Assembly: GCA_031260145.1 (NCBI GenBank)
Contig: JAIRKL010000028.1
Coordinates: 1-64,000, forward strand
Direction: 5' to 3'
Origin: Mycoplasmataceae bacterium
GTDB taxonomy: Bacteria; Bacillota_I; Bacilli_A; Mycoplasmatales; Mycoplasmoidaceae
DNA length: 64,000 nucleotides
Under the pieces are notes generated by a model. It was not told the origin of the DNA. It saw only the letters and a list, made by a program, of their open reading frames with translations, and searched no databases. Made by a program: the position numbers and the translations under genes. The stretch's first letter is position 1. The number at the start of each line of letters is the position of its first letter. Positions 1-11,757 of the stretch are shown piece by piece.

Positions 1-1152
1 GTGGAATACAAAAGTTTAAAAGAATTAAATAAAAAAGAAGAAACTTTTAGAGGTATAAGAATAGTTAAAAATGTTTTAGTTTCAAATGGGAAATATCCTG
101 TTTTTGGTGGAGGAACAAACATTCCATTTGGAAATTATGATAAATGAAATTTGGAAAGTGATTCTGTAACTATAAATGTTGCTGGTTCAGTTGGATTTGT
201 CGATTATATAAAAGAAAGGTCGTGAATAGTTGACTCAAGATATGCTTTTCTAACAAACAAAGTTAATCATAAATTTTTATATTTTGCTCTTAAAAATATT
301 GAACCTAAAATAAAAAGATTTAAAAAAGGCGCAATTCCAGGAATCGATATGCAACAATTATTAAATCTCCAAATTCCTGTTCCTCCTCTTCAAATTCAAA
401 CAAAAATAGTTGAAATTCTTGATAAATTCACGTTACTTGAAAAGGAACTTGAAAAGGAACTTGAATTAAGAAAAAAACAGTATGAATACTATAGAAATAA
501 ATTATTAACATTTAACAAAAACGAAGAGAGAGAGAGAGAGAGAGAACTTTGAGAAATAACTATGTGAAATAAAAAATTTCAAGGAATAAATAATAATATG
601 CAAACTTCATTTAATAATTTTACTAAACAAATTTCTGCAAAAGAGATGAAAAATCTATATTTTTCCGATAAAGGTTTAATTAGATTATTATCAACAGGTA
701 ATTTTGATAAATGCACTGATGAAATAAAAACCTTTTATATTGGAGAAGTATTAACAATTCCAGGAGGAGGAGGAGTAAATGGTTTTAAAAATATTAAATA
801 TCATAATGGAAATTTTATAAATTCTGGTAATTTATTAGCAACTTCTTTAGATGCATCAAAATATTCTTTAAAGTATTTGTGGTATTGAATGAATATGAAA
901 AAAGATATTATTCAAAAAATGTTTAGAGGTTCTGGAATACCACATCCTGATATGGCACAAATTTTAAAAATGAAAATTTCAATCCCTTCAATAAATGAAC
1001 AAAATAAAATAGTCAAGATTCTTGATAAGTTTGAAACAATAACTAATTCATTAAATCAAGGTTTACCAAAAGAAATAAATTTAAGAAAAACACAATATGA
1101 ATATTACAGAAATAAATTGCTAGATTTTAAAACATTAAACAATAATAAATAA
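1..1152 (+). CDS. hsdS: Type I restriction-modification specificity subunit (5' end outside window)
   Basis: HsdS sets the DNA target of a type I restriction-modification complex. One frame runs from the window edge to TAA at 1152 when TGA is read as Trp. Two target-recognition halves are visible, each ending in the same kind of conserved helix: EILDKFTLLEKELEKE then YEYYRNKLL (about residues 138-170), and KILDKFETITNSL then YEYYRNKLL (about 338-378). The first residues (VEYKSLKEL) match the usual motif near an HsdS N-terminus, so probably only 15-30 residues are missing. The halves are joined by an ER-rich linker encoded by an (AG)10 tract. hsdR follows after 10 bases; hsdM is not in the window. 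The assignment rests on the duplicated HsdS architecture; the target cannot be read from it. Confidence 0.93.
436..465 (+). repeat. 12-bp direct repeat (2.5 copies) in the HsdS spacer helix
   Basis: The unit CTTGAAAAGGAA occurs twice in tandem, followed by half a copy. It encodes LEKE-LEKE-LE in the long helix after the first target-recognition domain. In EcoR124-type HsdS proteins the number of a short repeat at the same place (TAEL) sets the spacing between the two half-sites. A copy-number change here would stay in frame. The functional parallel is inference. Confidence 0.8.
525..544 (+). repeat. (AG)10 dinucleotide tract inside hsdS
   Basis: Ten AG units encode an alternating Glu-Arg stretch between the two halves of HsdS. 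A gain or loss of one or two units changes the frame and would cut off the second recognition domain. This is the usual form of a slipped-strand phase-variation site. In this copy the tract is in frame (ON). Confidence 0.9.
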
Positions 1153-1162
1153 TCTTCTTAAA

Positions 1163-4100
1163 ATGTCGCAAATTAAAATCATATCTCAAAATAATGATTC
1201 AACTGTAGTAGAAGAATATATTCCTATTCCGAAAAATGAAAATTCTTTTCAATCAGAAGCGGAATTGGAACAAAAATTTATTGAATTATTAAAAGAAAAC
1301 GGATATGAATATGTAAATATTAAAAATAACAATGAATTAAAACAAAATTTAAGAATACAAATAGAAAAACTTAATAAATTCCAATTTACTGATAATGAAT
1401 GAAGTGATTTTTTTGAAAAAGAACTTTCTAATAGCAAGGAAGGAATAAAAGAGAAAACTAAAAGAATCCAAGATGGTGATGGGCAATTTAATTTAAATCT
1501 TGAAAACCCAATTGATGGAATAAATTTTAGAAATATCAAAATAATTGACAAACAAAATATTCATAATAATTTTCTTCAAGTTATCAATCAATATGAAAAT
1601 GTTGGAACTTATAAAAATAGATATGATGTAACTATATTAGTTAACGGACTTCCTTTGGTTCATATTGAACTTAAAAGAAGAGGAATAAATTTAAAAGAAG
1701 CTTTCAATCAAATAAATAGATATCAAAAGGATTCTTTTTGAGCAGATTCTGCACTTTTTCAATATGTTCAACTTTTTGTTATTAGTAACGGAACATTCAC
1801 AAAATATTATTCTAATACCACTAGATTTTTAAACATAAATAGTAATAGTAAAGCTCAAACATCTAATTCTTATGAATTCACTTCATATTGAACAGATGCT
1901 AAAAACAAAAGAATCTCTGACTTAGTTGATTTTACAAAAACTTTTTTTTCAAAACATACATTGCTTAATATTTTAACAAAATACTGTGTTTTTACAACTG
2001 ATGAAGTTTTAAAAGTTTTACGTCCTTATCAAATAGTAGCAGTTGAAAAAATATTAAATAAAGTTTTAATTGTTAATTCTAATCCTTCACAAAAATGAAT
2101 CGGAACCGTTGAATCGGGTGGATACATTTGACACACAACAGGGAGTGGAAAAACACTTACATCTTTTAAGGTAGCAAGACTTTTAACAAAAAATCCTGAT
2201 ATCGATAAAGTTTTATTTATAGTTGATAGAAATGATCTTGATTGACAAACAATGAAAGAATATGATAAGTTTGAAAAAGGTTCAGCAAATGGTTCAAAAA
2301 ATACTGAAGAACTTTCTAAAAGGTTAACAAGTGAATTGAATGATGAAAAAATAGTAATTACTACTATTCAAAAATTAAATATTTTTGTTACAAAGAATGT
2401 GAAGCATGATATTTATAATAAAAAAGTTGTTTTAATTTTCGACGAATGTCATAGAAGTCAATTTGGACAATATCATGAAAATATTACAAAAAAATTTAAA
2501 AATTACTTCATATTTGGTTTCACTGGAACTCCCATTTTTGCAGAAAATGCTAATAAATCTAATATTCATGTCAAAACTACTGAACAAGTTTTTGGTAAAA
2601 TGCTTCATTCATATACAATTATTGATGCTATTAATGACGATAATGTTCTTCCTTTTCGAGTTGACTATGTTAATACTATGAAAATGAATAATGAAATTGA
2701 AGAATGTAAAGTTTCTAAAATTTTAACCAATGATGCTTTGCATTCGAAAGAAAGAATTAATCTCATTGCCAAATACATACTCGAACACTTTGATCAACAA
2801 ACTAAAAGAAATGAAGCTTATATATTATTAGAAGAAAAAAGAATTAAAGGTTTCAATTCTATATTTTGTGTTGATTCAATTGAAAGTGCTAAAAAATATT
2901 ATTTGGAATTTAAAAAACTTCAATCCAATAGGAAAGAGGAAGAAAAATTAAAAATCGCAACAATATTTAGCTACTCTGCAAATGAAGAAATGCAAGATTC
3001 ATTGTGAATAGAAGAATCAATGGAAACAAGTGAATTAGACAAAAGTTCAAGAGATTTTTTAGAACAAGCTATGAAAGATTATAATGAAATATTTAAAACA
3101 AATTTCAATAGTGAATCAGATGGATTTTCAAATTATTATAAAGATATTTCTAAAAGAATGAAAGAAAAAGAAATTGATATTCTCATTATTGTTAACATGT
3201 TTTTAACTGGCTTTGATTCTGTCACTTTAAATACACTTTGAGTTGATAAAAATCTTGCTTTTCATGGACTTTTACAAGCTTTTTCAAGAACTAACAGAAT
3301 TTTAAATTCTGTAAAAACATTTGGTAATATAGTTTGTTTTAGAAATTTAGAAAAAGAAATAAATGAATCATTAGCACTTTTTGGAAATAAGGAAGCAAAA
3401 TCAATAGTGCTTTTAAAAACCTATGAAGATTACATGAATGGCTGAACCGAAGAAAATGTTTTTCACAAAGGATATATTGAACTTTGTAATAATTTAAGAA
3501 ATAATTTTAATTCTTCAAACATTGTTTTTGTAAATGAAGAAAAAGAAAAAGAATTCATTAAGAACTATAGTTTAATTTTAAAAATAAAAAATATTTTAAC
3601 TTCATTTGATGATTTTGGCGAAAAAAGTGAAACTAAAAGAAACTCTAATCAAATACTAGAAGATAGAGAATTTCAAGATTTCCAATCTGTTTATTTAGAT
3701 TTAAGAGAAAAATATAAAAAAATAGGAAATGGTATTGCTATTAATGTTAACAATGATATTGTATTTGAAATTGATTTAATAAAGCAAGTTGAAGTTAATG
3801 TTCATTACATTTTGAAATTGATTGAAAAATATCATGAATCCAATTTTGAAGATAAACAAATTTATTCCTCAATAGAAAAGTCAATCTTATCAAGTCCCAC
3901 TTTAAGAAATAAAAAAGAATTAATTGAGGAATTTATTAAACAAACTAATATTGATTTCAAAAAAGAAGTTGCACAAAGCATTGAAGAAACTTGAAAAATA
4001 TTTATGAAAGAACAATATGAAAAAGAATTAAATAATTTAATAAAAACAGAAAATTTAAAAGAACAAGAAACATTAAAATACATGAAAGATTCGTTTAGGA

Positions 4101-4252
4101 ATGGTTTCATCGAAGAAAAAGGCGTCTCTCTTGCAAATCTTTTACCTCCTACTATTAATAGATTTTTAAATGAATACAAAGAAAAGAAAGAAAGAGTAAA
4201 ACAAGGAATTATAAATTTTTTTGAAAAATTTTATGATATTATTCAAAAATAA
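1163..4252 (+). CDS. hsdR: Type I restriction endonuclease motor subunit
   Basis: HsdR is the ATP-driven translocase and nuclease of a type I restriction complex. The product is 1029 residues, normal for the family. The nuclease domain shows a catalytic Asp in [10 protein letters not shown] (about residue 155) and the ELK signature (about 169-171). The SF2 motor has Walker A in TTGSGKT (about 324-330), a DECH box at 427-430 and FGFTGTP just after. Several Trp residues are encoded by TGA. The ATG lies 10 bases after the hsdS stop, so the two are probably co-transcribed. There is no internal stop or frameshift, so the enzyme looks intact. Confidence 0.95.
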
Positions 4253-4276
4253 AGTACTTGGTTTGATATTATTTAA

Positions 4277-4346
4277 GGATAAATTTATCCCTTATTTCGA
4301 ACCTAGTCTAAAGGACTTTTTAGTCGCTACTAACTAGTATATACTA
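4277..4346. other. Palindrome-rich spacer between hsdR and the DUF16-like gene
   Basis: The gap between convergent genes holds a perfect 14-bp palindrome (GGATAAATTTATCC, 4277-4290), a small AGTC/GACT hairpin followed by Ts near 4305-4321, and a perfect 12-bp palindrome (TAGTATATACTA, 4335-4346). They may act as weak terminators for the converging transcripts. No gene is seen here. Confidence 0.4.
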
Positions 4347-4373
4347 ATAAATTGCTTTTAAAATTTAGCAAAA

Positions 4374-4769
4374 TTATTCAGTTTTTAAGTTATTTAAAAC
4401 AATAATGTTATTAACTTTGTTTTCTAATCTATCTATTTTTTCCCCTTGGGCTTTTTGCAGTAATTCAATATTGGCAATTTTCTCTCCTTGAGTTTTCTGA
4501 ATTATTTCAATATTATCTAATTTTGAATCAATTTTCTCCAACCTTTTTAAAATCTCATTAATAATATCTGGTTTTGGTGTTCTTCTAGAATAAGAATATT
4601 CTATTGCACTAAAATCAGTTCCTTGTTCAAATATATTACTTGAGGTTCTGTTAACTATAAAATTTCTTTCCTTTCCCATTTTCTTATTAATTATAGAACT
4701 GGAAGAATCAGTGTGTTTTGATTTTCGTTCTTTGTTTAAGTTATTTGTTTGATTTTTATTATTTGCCAT
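4374..4769 (-). CDS. DUF16-like coiled-coil protein, copy A
   Basis: This 131-residue protein is polar and Asn/Lys/Ser-rich at its N-terminus. It then carries the motif KPDIINEILKRLEKIDSKLD and a heptad coiled coil with repeated QKTQGEKI / QKAQGEKI blocks, ending NNLKTE. The layout resembles the DUF16/UPF0134 families of Mycoplasma pneumoniae; that link is by recollection of the pattern. The start is the ATG preceded by AAAGGATGT, a good ribosome-binding site, rather than an upstream ATG in the same frame. A second copy lies at 51365-51769 with matching upstream and downstream DNA. No signal peptide is seen. Function unknown. Confidence 0.7.
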   Translation of the reverse strand: MANNKNQTNNLNKERKSKHTDSSSSIINKKMGKERNFIVNRTSSNIFEQGTDFSAIEYSYSRRTPKPDIINEILKRLEKIDSKLDNIEIIQKTQGEKIANIELLQKAQGEKIDRLENKVNNIIVLNNLKTE

Positions 4770-4959
4770 ACATCCTTTATATTGTAAAAATATATGAAAA
4801 AGTAAACTTTTTAATTTTGTGATAATCAAAAATTATGTAAAAAGTGTTTAAATTACATTTTTGATTTTAATTGAAGAAAGATTTTTTAAAAAAGATAAAA
4901 ACTTTGCCATATTTTGGGCCTGATCTAATATTAAAAACATTAAAAATATAATTTTTAAT

Positions 4960-7900
4960 ATGGAAAAAATAAAGAAGTTTTTTAGCAAAATTAATTTATT
5001 TCTAGAGCATGAGATTGATAATATTGAAGAACTTTCAGAAATTAAAGTTGAACAAAATAATAATAAATATGAGTGCGAATTTACATTTAATAATGTTCCA
5101 AAAATTCAAGTTCTAAAATCAATAATTAATAAATTTTCAACTCATCAATATTCTGATTCTTTAGCTTATAAATTCACTTTCTTAAACCTTGAAGATGTTG
5201 AAAGAAATATTGAAAATATTGTTCTTGAAAATGTTTTTGATAAAAAAAATGATGAACTTTATGAGGTATTTTATGATAAAAAGGACTTAAAATTTTGTTC
5301 TTCTAATGAAAAAACATTCTTAAAATTAAAAGATAATGAGAAAAAAATGAATAACAATGCTTTTAAATATGGTTTAAACTTTTTGCAAATAAAAATTGAA
5401 AAAATGGAAAATAAGGTTCTTTCAAAAGAAGAATTAAAAAAAATTGTTGAACAAACAAAACCTATTGTTGTAATGCCGGTTCCTGATAATGAATACTCTT
5501 CTTTAAATATCATAAAAACAACAGTAGTAACACCATATGATAAATTAAATGAACCTGATCCTTCCATTCCTTCTAATCCAAATGATAAAAAAAAATATTA
5601 TGTAATTTATGGTCTTTTATTTAAAATAGAACCTCCCGAAAATGACAAAGGCCCTTGAAAATTTTATATTCATGATGATGTTAACAATGATTCATTTTCT
5701 TTTATTGTTTATCCAACTAAACCAGAAAATACTGATAATAATGAAAATAATAAATTTAAAAAAGTTAATAATCTACCAGTTGAATATTTATCAACATTAA
5801 AACCTAATTCATATATATATGTTTATGGTTCTTGATATATTAATCGTGCTAATTTTGTTAGTTTCACTGCTAATAAGATTATGATTGATACTTCTAAAAA
5901 GTTTACCCAAAAAATAGATATAGCAGAAAAACCCAGAATTGAAGTTTTGAATCACACAAAATTCAGTGCTTTTGATGGATTGAATTCAAGTAAAGAAATA
6001 ATAAAATATTATGTTGATTCAAAAGTAAATTGCTGTGGGATATGTGACAGAAAAAATATTCAATCTTTCCCAACTATTGATCAAGCTGTTGAAAAAACTG
6101 ATTTCAAAGTTCTTTATGGTTTTGAAGTTGGATTTTTACCAAATGTTGTCGAATGTGTTATAAATAGTGAAGGATGTAAACAAAATATTGTAGATGCTGA
6201 ATATGTTGTATTTGACCTTGAAACTACAAGTTTATACAATGAAGAAGGTGAAATAATAGAGTTTGGCGGAGTTAAAATAAAGAATGGTGTAAAAACTGAT
6301 TCTCTAGATATTTTAATTAAACCCTCAAAACCAGTTTCTTCTTTCACGGAACACTTAACACACATCACTAATGAAATGTTAAGCGACAAACCAAGTTTTA
6401 AGGAAGTTATTCCTAAGATAATTGAATGAATTGGAGATAAAATTTTAGTAGCACACAATGGTATTGATTTTGATATTCGTTTTTTAAATAAGAAACTTAT
6501 TCAGAATGGGATAAAACCTCTTAATAATCCAGTAATCGATACTATGCAAGTATCAAAAGCAATAAATCCTGATTATGCAAAGCATAAGTTAGGATACATA
6601 TGCAAGAATTACAAAATACCATATGATGACACAATAGCACACAGAGGTGATTTTGATGCTGAAGTTTTAAGTAAAGTTTGATTCAATTTTATCAAAATAT
6701 TGCAAAAAATGGATATTAATATGATTTATGAAATTAATGAAAAATTAAATAATGTTAATTTATTCAAAAAACAATTTCCTTGTTATTGTAATATTTATGC
6801 AAGGAATAAAAATGGTTTAAAAACACTATATAAATTAGTTTCATTATCACTGCAAAAACAAAGATATGGTGATAAAGATGATTGAAGGCCGACTCTTTTT
6901 GTTAACCAAATAAATGAAAATAGACAAGATCTTTTTATATGTTCTAATCCTTTTGAAGGAGATATATGGGATATTGCAATTAATGGAAATAATGAACAAT
7001 TGGAAAAAGCAATAAAATTTTATGATTACATTTTTCTAGGTCCGGTACATAATCTTAGAAATCTTATTTCTTTAAAAGAATTTTCCAAAGAGCTTGTTCA
7101 AAAAACAATGAAAAAAATTATCGATTTAGCAAGAAAAAATAATAAAAAAGTTATTGCAACAAGTAATATGTATTATCTTTATGAACAAATGCATGAAGCT
7201 TACAATGTTTTTATTCATAATAAACTAGTAGGAGGAAGTTATCACCGTTTTTTTGAAAGAGGAGAAAAAGAAAAGGGTTGAGAACAACCATACTTTCACA
7301 ATCTTACAACACAAGAAATGAAAGAATGTTTTTCCTTTCTTAATGATGAAAAATTGATTAATGAAATAGTAGTTGAAAATACTTATGAGTTTGCTAGTCA
7401 TTTTGAAAGAAATAATATTATGATTAAAGGACTTTTTGTTCCCGAAGAAGAAAATGTTGAAATGAAATTAAGAAATCTTTGTTTTCAAACATTAAAAGAA
7501 CAATATGGTGATAACCCTATCCCTAAAATTGTTGAAAGATTAGAAAATGAGTTAAAGATTATTATTGGAAAAGGATTTAGTGTTATTTATTGAATTTCAT
7601 ATGAGCTTGTAAAAAACTCTAATGAAAATGGATATTATGTTGGTTCACGTGGTTCAGTAGGTTCTTCTTTTGCTGCTTTTTGTGCTAAAATAAGTGAGGT
7701 TAATGCTCTAGAACCCCATTACTTTTGTCCAAAATGTAAACATCACGAGTTTTATCCAGATACAGATGAAGATGGATTTGATTTACCAAGTAAAAAATGC
7801 CCTATTTGTGGAGAACAAATGATTGGAGATGGACATAATATTCCATTTGAATCTTTCCTAGGCACTGAAGGTGCTCCAAAGGTTCCTGATATAGATTTAA

Positions 7901-9393
7901 ATTTTAGTGGTAATTATCAACCTTTTGCTCATAAGTTTATTCTTGAAAAATTTGGTCAAATGCATGCTTTCCGAGCTGGTACTATTCAAACCCTTGCTGA
8001 AAAAAAGACTCAAAAGCTTGTTATGGATTATTATGAGATGATGGACAATATGAATAATTCTATAAAAAAAAGAACTTTGGCACATACATTTTGACTTTCT
8101 CGCCATCTTGTTGATTGCAAATCATCAGATGGGGAACATGCAGGAGGAATTGTTGTTGTTCCTAAAAAATATGAAATTGAAGATTTTTGTCCCTTTCAAT
8201 GAAATAGAGATGTGAAAAATATGCAAAATTCAGTTTATGAAGATTGTTATTTTACAACTCATTTTGATTTTCATGCAATCCATGATAATATTCTTAAATT
8301 TGATATCTTGGGTCATGATTTTCCTACCTTATTTAAGTCGATGCTTAAAACTTCAAAAATAAATGCAAATGAAATAAATTACAATGATAAAAATGTTATT
8401 TCTTTATTTCAGGGATTAGAAGTATTAAAACTTAAACCAGAACAAATTCTTAATGTTCAATTAGGAACAATTGCTATTCCAGAATGTTCAACTAGTTTTA
8501 CATTAGGGATGATAAAAGAGTCAAAACCATCATGCTTTGGAGATTTAATAAGGATAAGTGGATTAAGTCATGGAACTGATGTGTGAAATGGAAATGCAAG
8601 AGATTTAGTTTTAAATGAAGGAAAAAAGTTAAGAGATGTTGTTTCCTTTCGTGAAGATATGCTTAATTTCCTTGCTAAGAATAATGTTAATAAAGATGAT
8701 GCTTTTAAATTTGCTGAACTTGTAAGAAAAGGAAATCAATATAAAAAAGCAAAAGATTTTCTTCCACTTGTTGCTAAATTACAAGAATGTAATGTACCGC
8801 AATGATACATTGATTCATGTTATAAAATAAAATATCTTTTTCCCAAGGCTCATGCCACTGCTTATATGACTGCATCATATATATGCGGTTGATTTAAAAT
8901 ATACTATGCTATTGATTTTTATGCAGCATATTTCTCTAATAAAATTGCAAGGTTTGATATTATTAATATTGTAAAAGGTTCGAATGCAATTAGACAAGCT
9001 TATAATGCTTTAATATTAAAACAAAAAACTGAAAAGAAATTAAGTGTCGAAGAAGAAGAATTATTAGATGTATATCTCACAACAATAGAAGCATGTGAAC
9101 GAGGAATTAAATTCTTAAAAGTCGACTTAATGAAAAGCGAAATTTCAGAATTTGTTATTGATAGGGAAAATAATACTCTTTTAATTCCTTTTACTTGTAT
9201 TAAATCATTAGGAATTGAAGTTGCAAGAAGTGTAATTGAAGCAAGAGAAGTCAAGAAGTTTACTGATATTGATGATATCAAAGAAAGAACAAAGCTTAAC
9301 AAAAATCATATTAAGGAACTTTCAGAATTGGGTTCTTTTGAACATTTTGATAAATCTAGTCAAATGTCTCTTTTCGATTTTTTTGATAATTAA
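4960..9393 (+). CDS. polC: DNA polymerase III alpha subunit, PolC type
   Basis: PolC is the replicative DNA polymerase of low-GC Gram-positives and mollicutes, with proofreading in the same chain. The frame encodes 1477 residues, close to the 1437 of Bacillus subtilis PolC. The order is an N-terminal domain, an OB region, a PHP segment ([10 protein letters not shown]) interrupted by a DEDDh exonuclease ([11 protein letters not shown], about residues 416-426), a zinc motif with CPKC and CPIC (about 923-950), and the polymerase palm with PDIDLNFSG (977 and 979 are the Asp pair). A TATAAT ends 7 bases before the ATG and no Shine-Dalgarno sequence is present, so the mRNA may be leaderless. Confidence 0.97.
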
Positions 9394-9411
9394 ATTTATT
9401 AATTGATTTGA

Positions 9412-10035
9412 TTAAAATAAGGAAATGATTTCTTCATAAACTGCAAAGAAAATATCACAAGCAATAAGTATTCATAAAAGAATAAAAATTATCAAATAGA
9501 ATTTTCGCAAATTTAACTTGTATTTTTTTTCTGTTTCATGAAAAGGTATCAATTCTATTTTTTCTTGATTTTGTTCATTTTTAATATTTATTGAAAAATC
9601 AGAATTTTCTATTTTTTCCTTTATAGTTTGAAAAGGTGTAATAATATTAGTATTTAATTTCTGGTAAGTTTCATAATTTGAAATTCATTTTTTAGTAATC
9701 TGTCCATTTGAGTTTATTGCTTCTGAATTTTTCTTTTCTTCGTATGTATGTTTAATAAGTTCAAATTCTTGATTAATTTGTAAAAGTTTATTAATATCAA
9801 TCTTTTTAATAACCGATTCAATAAATTCTTTTGAATTTTCTTTGGAAATATCATATGAGGTAAAAGAATTAAGTTTTATATCATTCTCAACTGTTTCTAA
9901 AATATTTGGATTTAATTTATTTAACAAATTTTTATATTTTGCTATTTTAATATTCTGTTCATCAAGCATTTTCTTACTTTGACTTCTAAAAAATATTTCT
10001 TCTCGATAATTTTTTCACTTTTCAATCCTTGTCAT
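9412..10035 (-). CDS. Hypothetical coiled-coil protein with C-terminal membrane anchor
   Basis: This 207-residue protein was recovered by reading TGA as Trp. It is mostly charged and helical, then ends in one hydrophobic segment (FYLIIFILLWILIACDIFF) and a short tail, so it should be tail-anchored. It starts 12 bases after the stop of the lipoprotein protease gene and must share its transcript. A role linked to that surface protease is possible but only inferred from position. I do not recognise the family. It converges on polC with an 18-bp gap. Confidence 0.75.
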
Positions 10036-10047
10036 ACTCTATAAAAA

Positions 10048-11298
10048 TTATAGAGATAAAGGAACGGTTTTTAATTGATTAAAAAGAACATGATCTTGAT
10101 TTTTTGGATTCAATGAATAGTCTGTAAAATTATTATTTGTTCCCAAATTTCCTAATGTTTCGATATTCCCACAATATGCATTACTGTCGGCTAATGTTCT
10201 TCCTCCTCAATAAATCCCAATGATATTTTTTTGTTCACTTAACACTATTGAACCACTTGCTCCTCCAACTAATTCATCGCATGAAAGCGGTTGCATTAAA
10301 ATATCATTTGCAACAGAATACTTTTTCTTGTCACTCATAAAATGACTCATTGTTAGATATTCCTTTGGATCCGGATCATATCAATTTCTATCTTTATATC
10401 CTTGTGCTTCAAATAAACGGCAAGGAACAAAATGAAATTCTGCTTTTCCACTACTTTTATTAACTGGATATCCCCCAATAAAGAAAAGTTGATTATCAGT
10501 AAGTGTGTTATTATGAAGTTTAGTAACAAAATTAGAATTGAAAGAACAATACTCATTTATTAGCATTAAGTTTGTCGGCTTCAAATCATCTTTAAAAGAA
10601 ACTTTATATAAGGAGACATCGGAAGCTATATTATCATAATTGTTAGGAGAAAAAACTCTTGATTGACCAATTTTTGTTGTGTTTTTAAAAGCATAATAAT
10701 TCGAACCATCATCTTGTTTTCAGTCTTTTAGTCCTCCAACTTCATCCAAACCTAATTGAACATGTCAATTTGTTAAAAGAAAATAATTATCACTTTCACT
10801 TTCTTTTCCAATTATTCATCCAGTTCCTCTTACAGAAGAATAACCAGTTGTTCCACGAAGGCTAAAAGAAATATTATGTATAAATGTTTTTATAGCATTA
10901 TAATTTTCGATATCAATCTGATTATGTATATGAATTGTTGAACTTTGAGAAGAAGAAAGTTCAATTACATTTTTGTTATTTTTAAGTAATATATGTGCAT
11001 CAATTGTTTCATTTGGAATTTTTTTTACTTTGAAAGTATTTTTTAAGTCTGAATATAAAAAATATTCATTAAGTATAGAATTGTGTGAAGAATTATCGAT
11101 AATATCAACATTAGTAATTTTTTCATTATTGTAGTTTTCAATTTTTAAAGTATCATGTTCAGTTCCAAAATAAAAATCATTATTATTGATAAAGATCCCC
11201 TTTGATTTAATTTTTTCTGAACAAGAAGTTAATGGAGAATAAAAAATAAATAAGGAAGGAAACAATATTAAGGAAGAAAATAAAAACTTAACTTTCAT
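10048..11298 (-). CDS. Trypsin-like surface lipoprotein protease (DUF31-like)
   Basis: The 416-residue product starts with a lipoprotein signal ending in LTSC (Cys 26), so it should be anchored outside the membrane. A chymotrypsin-fold catalytic triad can be read: His about 179 in LLTNWHV, Asp about 227 in ASDVSLYKV, and Ser about 348 in GGASGSIV. The GTGW motif before the His and GYP between the Asp and Ser motifs match the DUF31 family, which includes mycoplasma immunoglobulin proteases (MIP). No MIB-like antibody-binding partner is nearby, so the substrate is open. The start overlaps the end of the GNAT gene by 11 bases. A second such protease lies at 26637-27800. Confidence 0.85.
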
Positions 11299-11713
11299 AT
11301 TTTTTAATTAAAATTAAAGCATTAATATTACCTTTATAATAATTTTTGCGAACATTAATGATTGAAAAACCATTATTTTTGTAAAAATTTATTGCAGCAA
11401 TATTGTTTTCTTTAACCTCTAAAATTATATTTTTTTTGTATGTTTCTTTCAGAAAACTAATTAACTTAGTTGCTATTTTTTTCCTTCTATATTCTTGAAT
11501 TACAAATAGTTTAAAAAGCTCAATTTCATCAAGAGTTAAAGCAATAATATATCCAACTATTTTTTCCGAAATTTCATAAACAAGGATTAGATATTTTTTA
11601 TCTTCAAACATTTGTTCTAATTGTTTTAATGAATATGAAGAATCGAAATTTTTATTTTCCAGAAATTCGATTATCTCTAATTCTTTTTTTTTAATTTTTC
11701 TTATATTTTCCAT
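11288..11713 (-). CDS. GNAT-family N-acetyltransferase (RimI-like)
   Basis: The 141-residue protein is a single GNAT domain. Acetyl-CoA binding motif A is visible as LFVIQEYRRKKIATKL, and motif B as ENNIAAINFYKNNGF, which is typical of RimI-type enzymes acetylating protein N-termini. The true substrate cannot be read from sequence. It lies in a minus-strand run after gpmI (44-bp gap) and its end overlaps the protease start. Confidence 0.82.
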   Translation of the reverse strand: MENIRKIKKKELEIIEFLENKNFDSSYSLKQLEQMFEDKKYLILVYEISEKIVGYIIALTLDEIELFKLFVIQEYRRKKIATKLISFLKETYKKNIILEVKENNIAAINFYKNNGFSIINVRKNYYKGNINALILIKKYES

Positions 11714-11757
11714 TATGAATAAGTATGAATGAGTTTGTTAGATATAAATTAATCTAT

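Noticed and set aside
1249-1551. Antisense open frames inside hsdR, polC, rnr, lepA and others
   Set aside because: They are hydrophobic or low-complexity mirror frames of conserved genes, with no promoter or ribosome-binding site.
4277-4346. Palindromes after hsdR as a mobile-element end or attachment site
   Set aside because: No direct repeat, integrase or tRNA edge is near; they more likely act as weak terminators.
4830-4959. Riboswitch or T-box upstream of polC, tyrS or thiI
   Set aside because: Leaders are absent or very short and no T-box or riboswitch core was seen.
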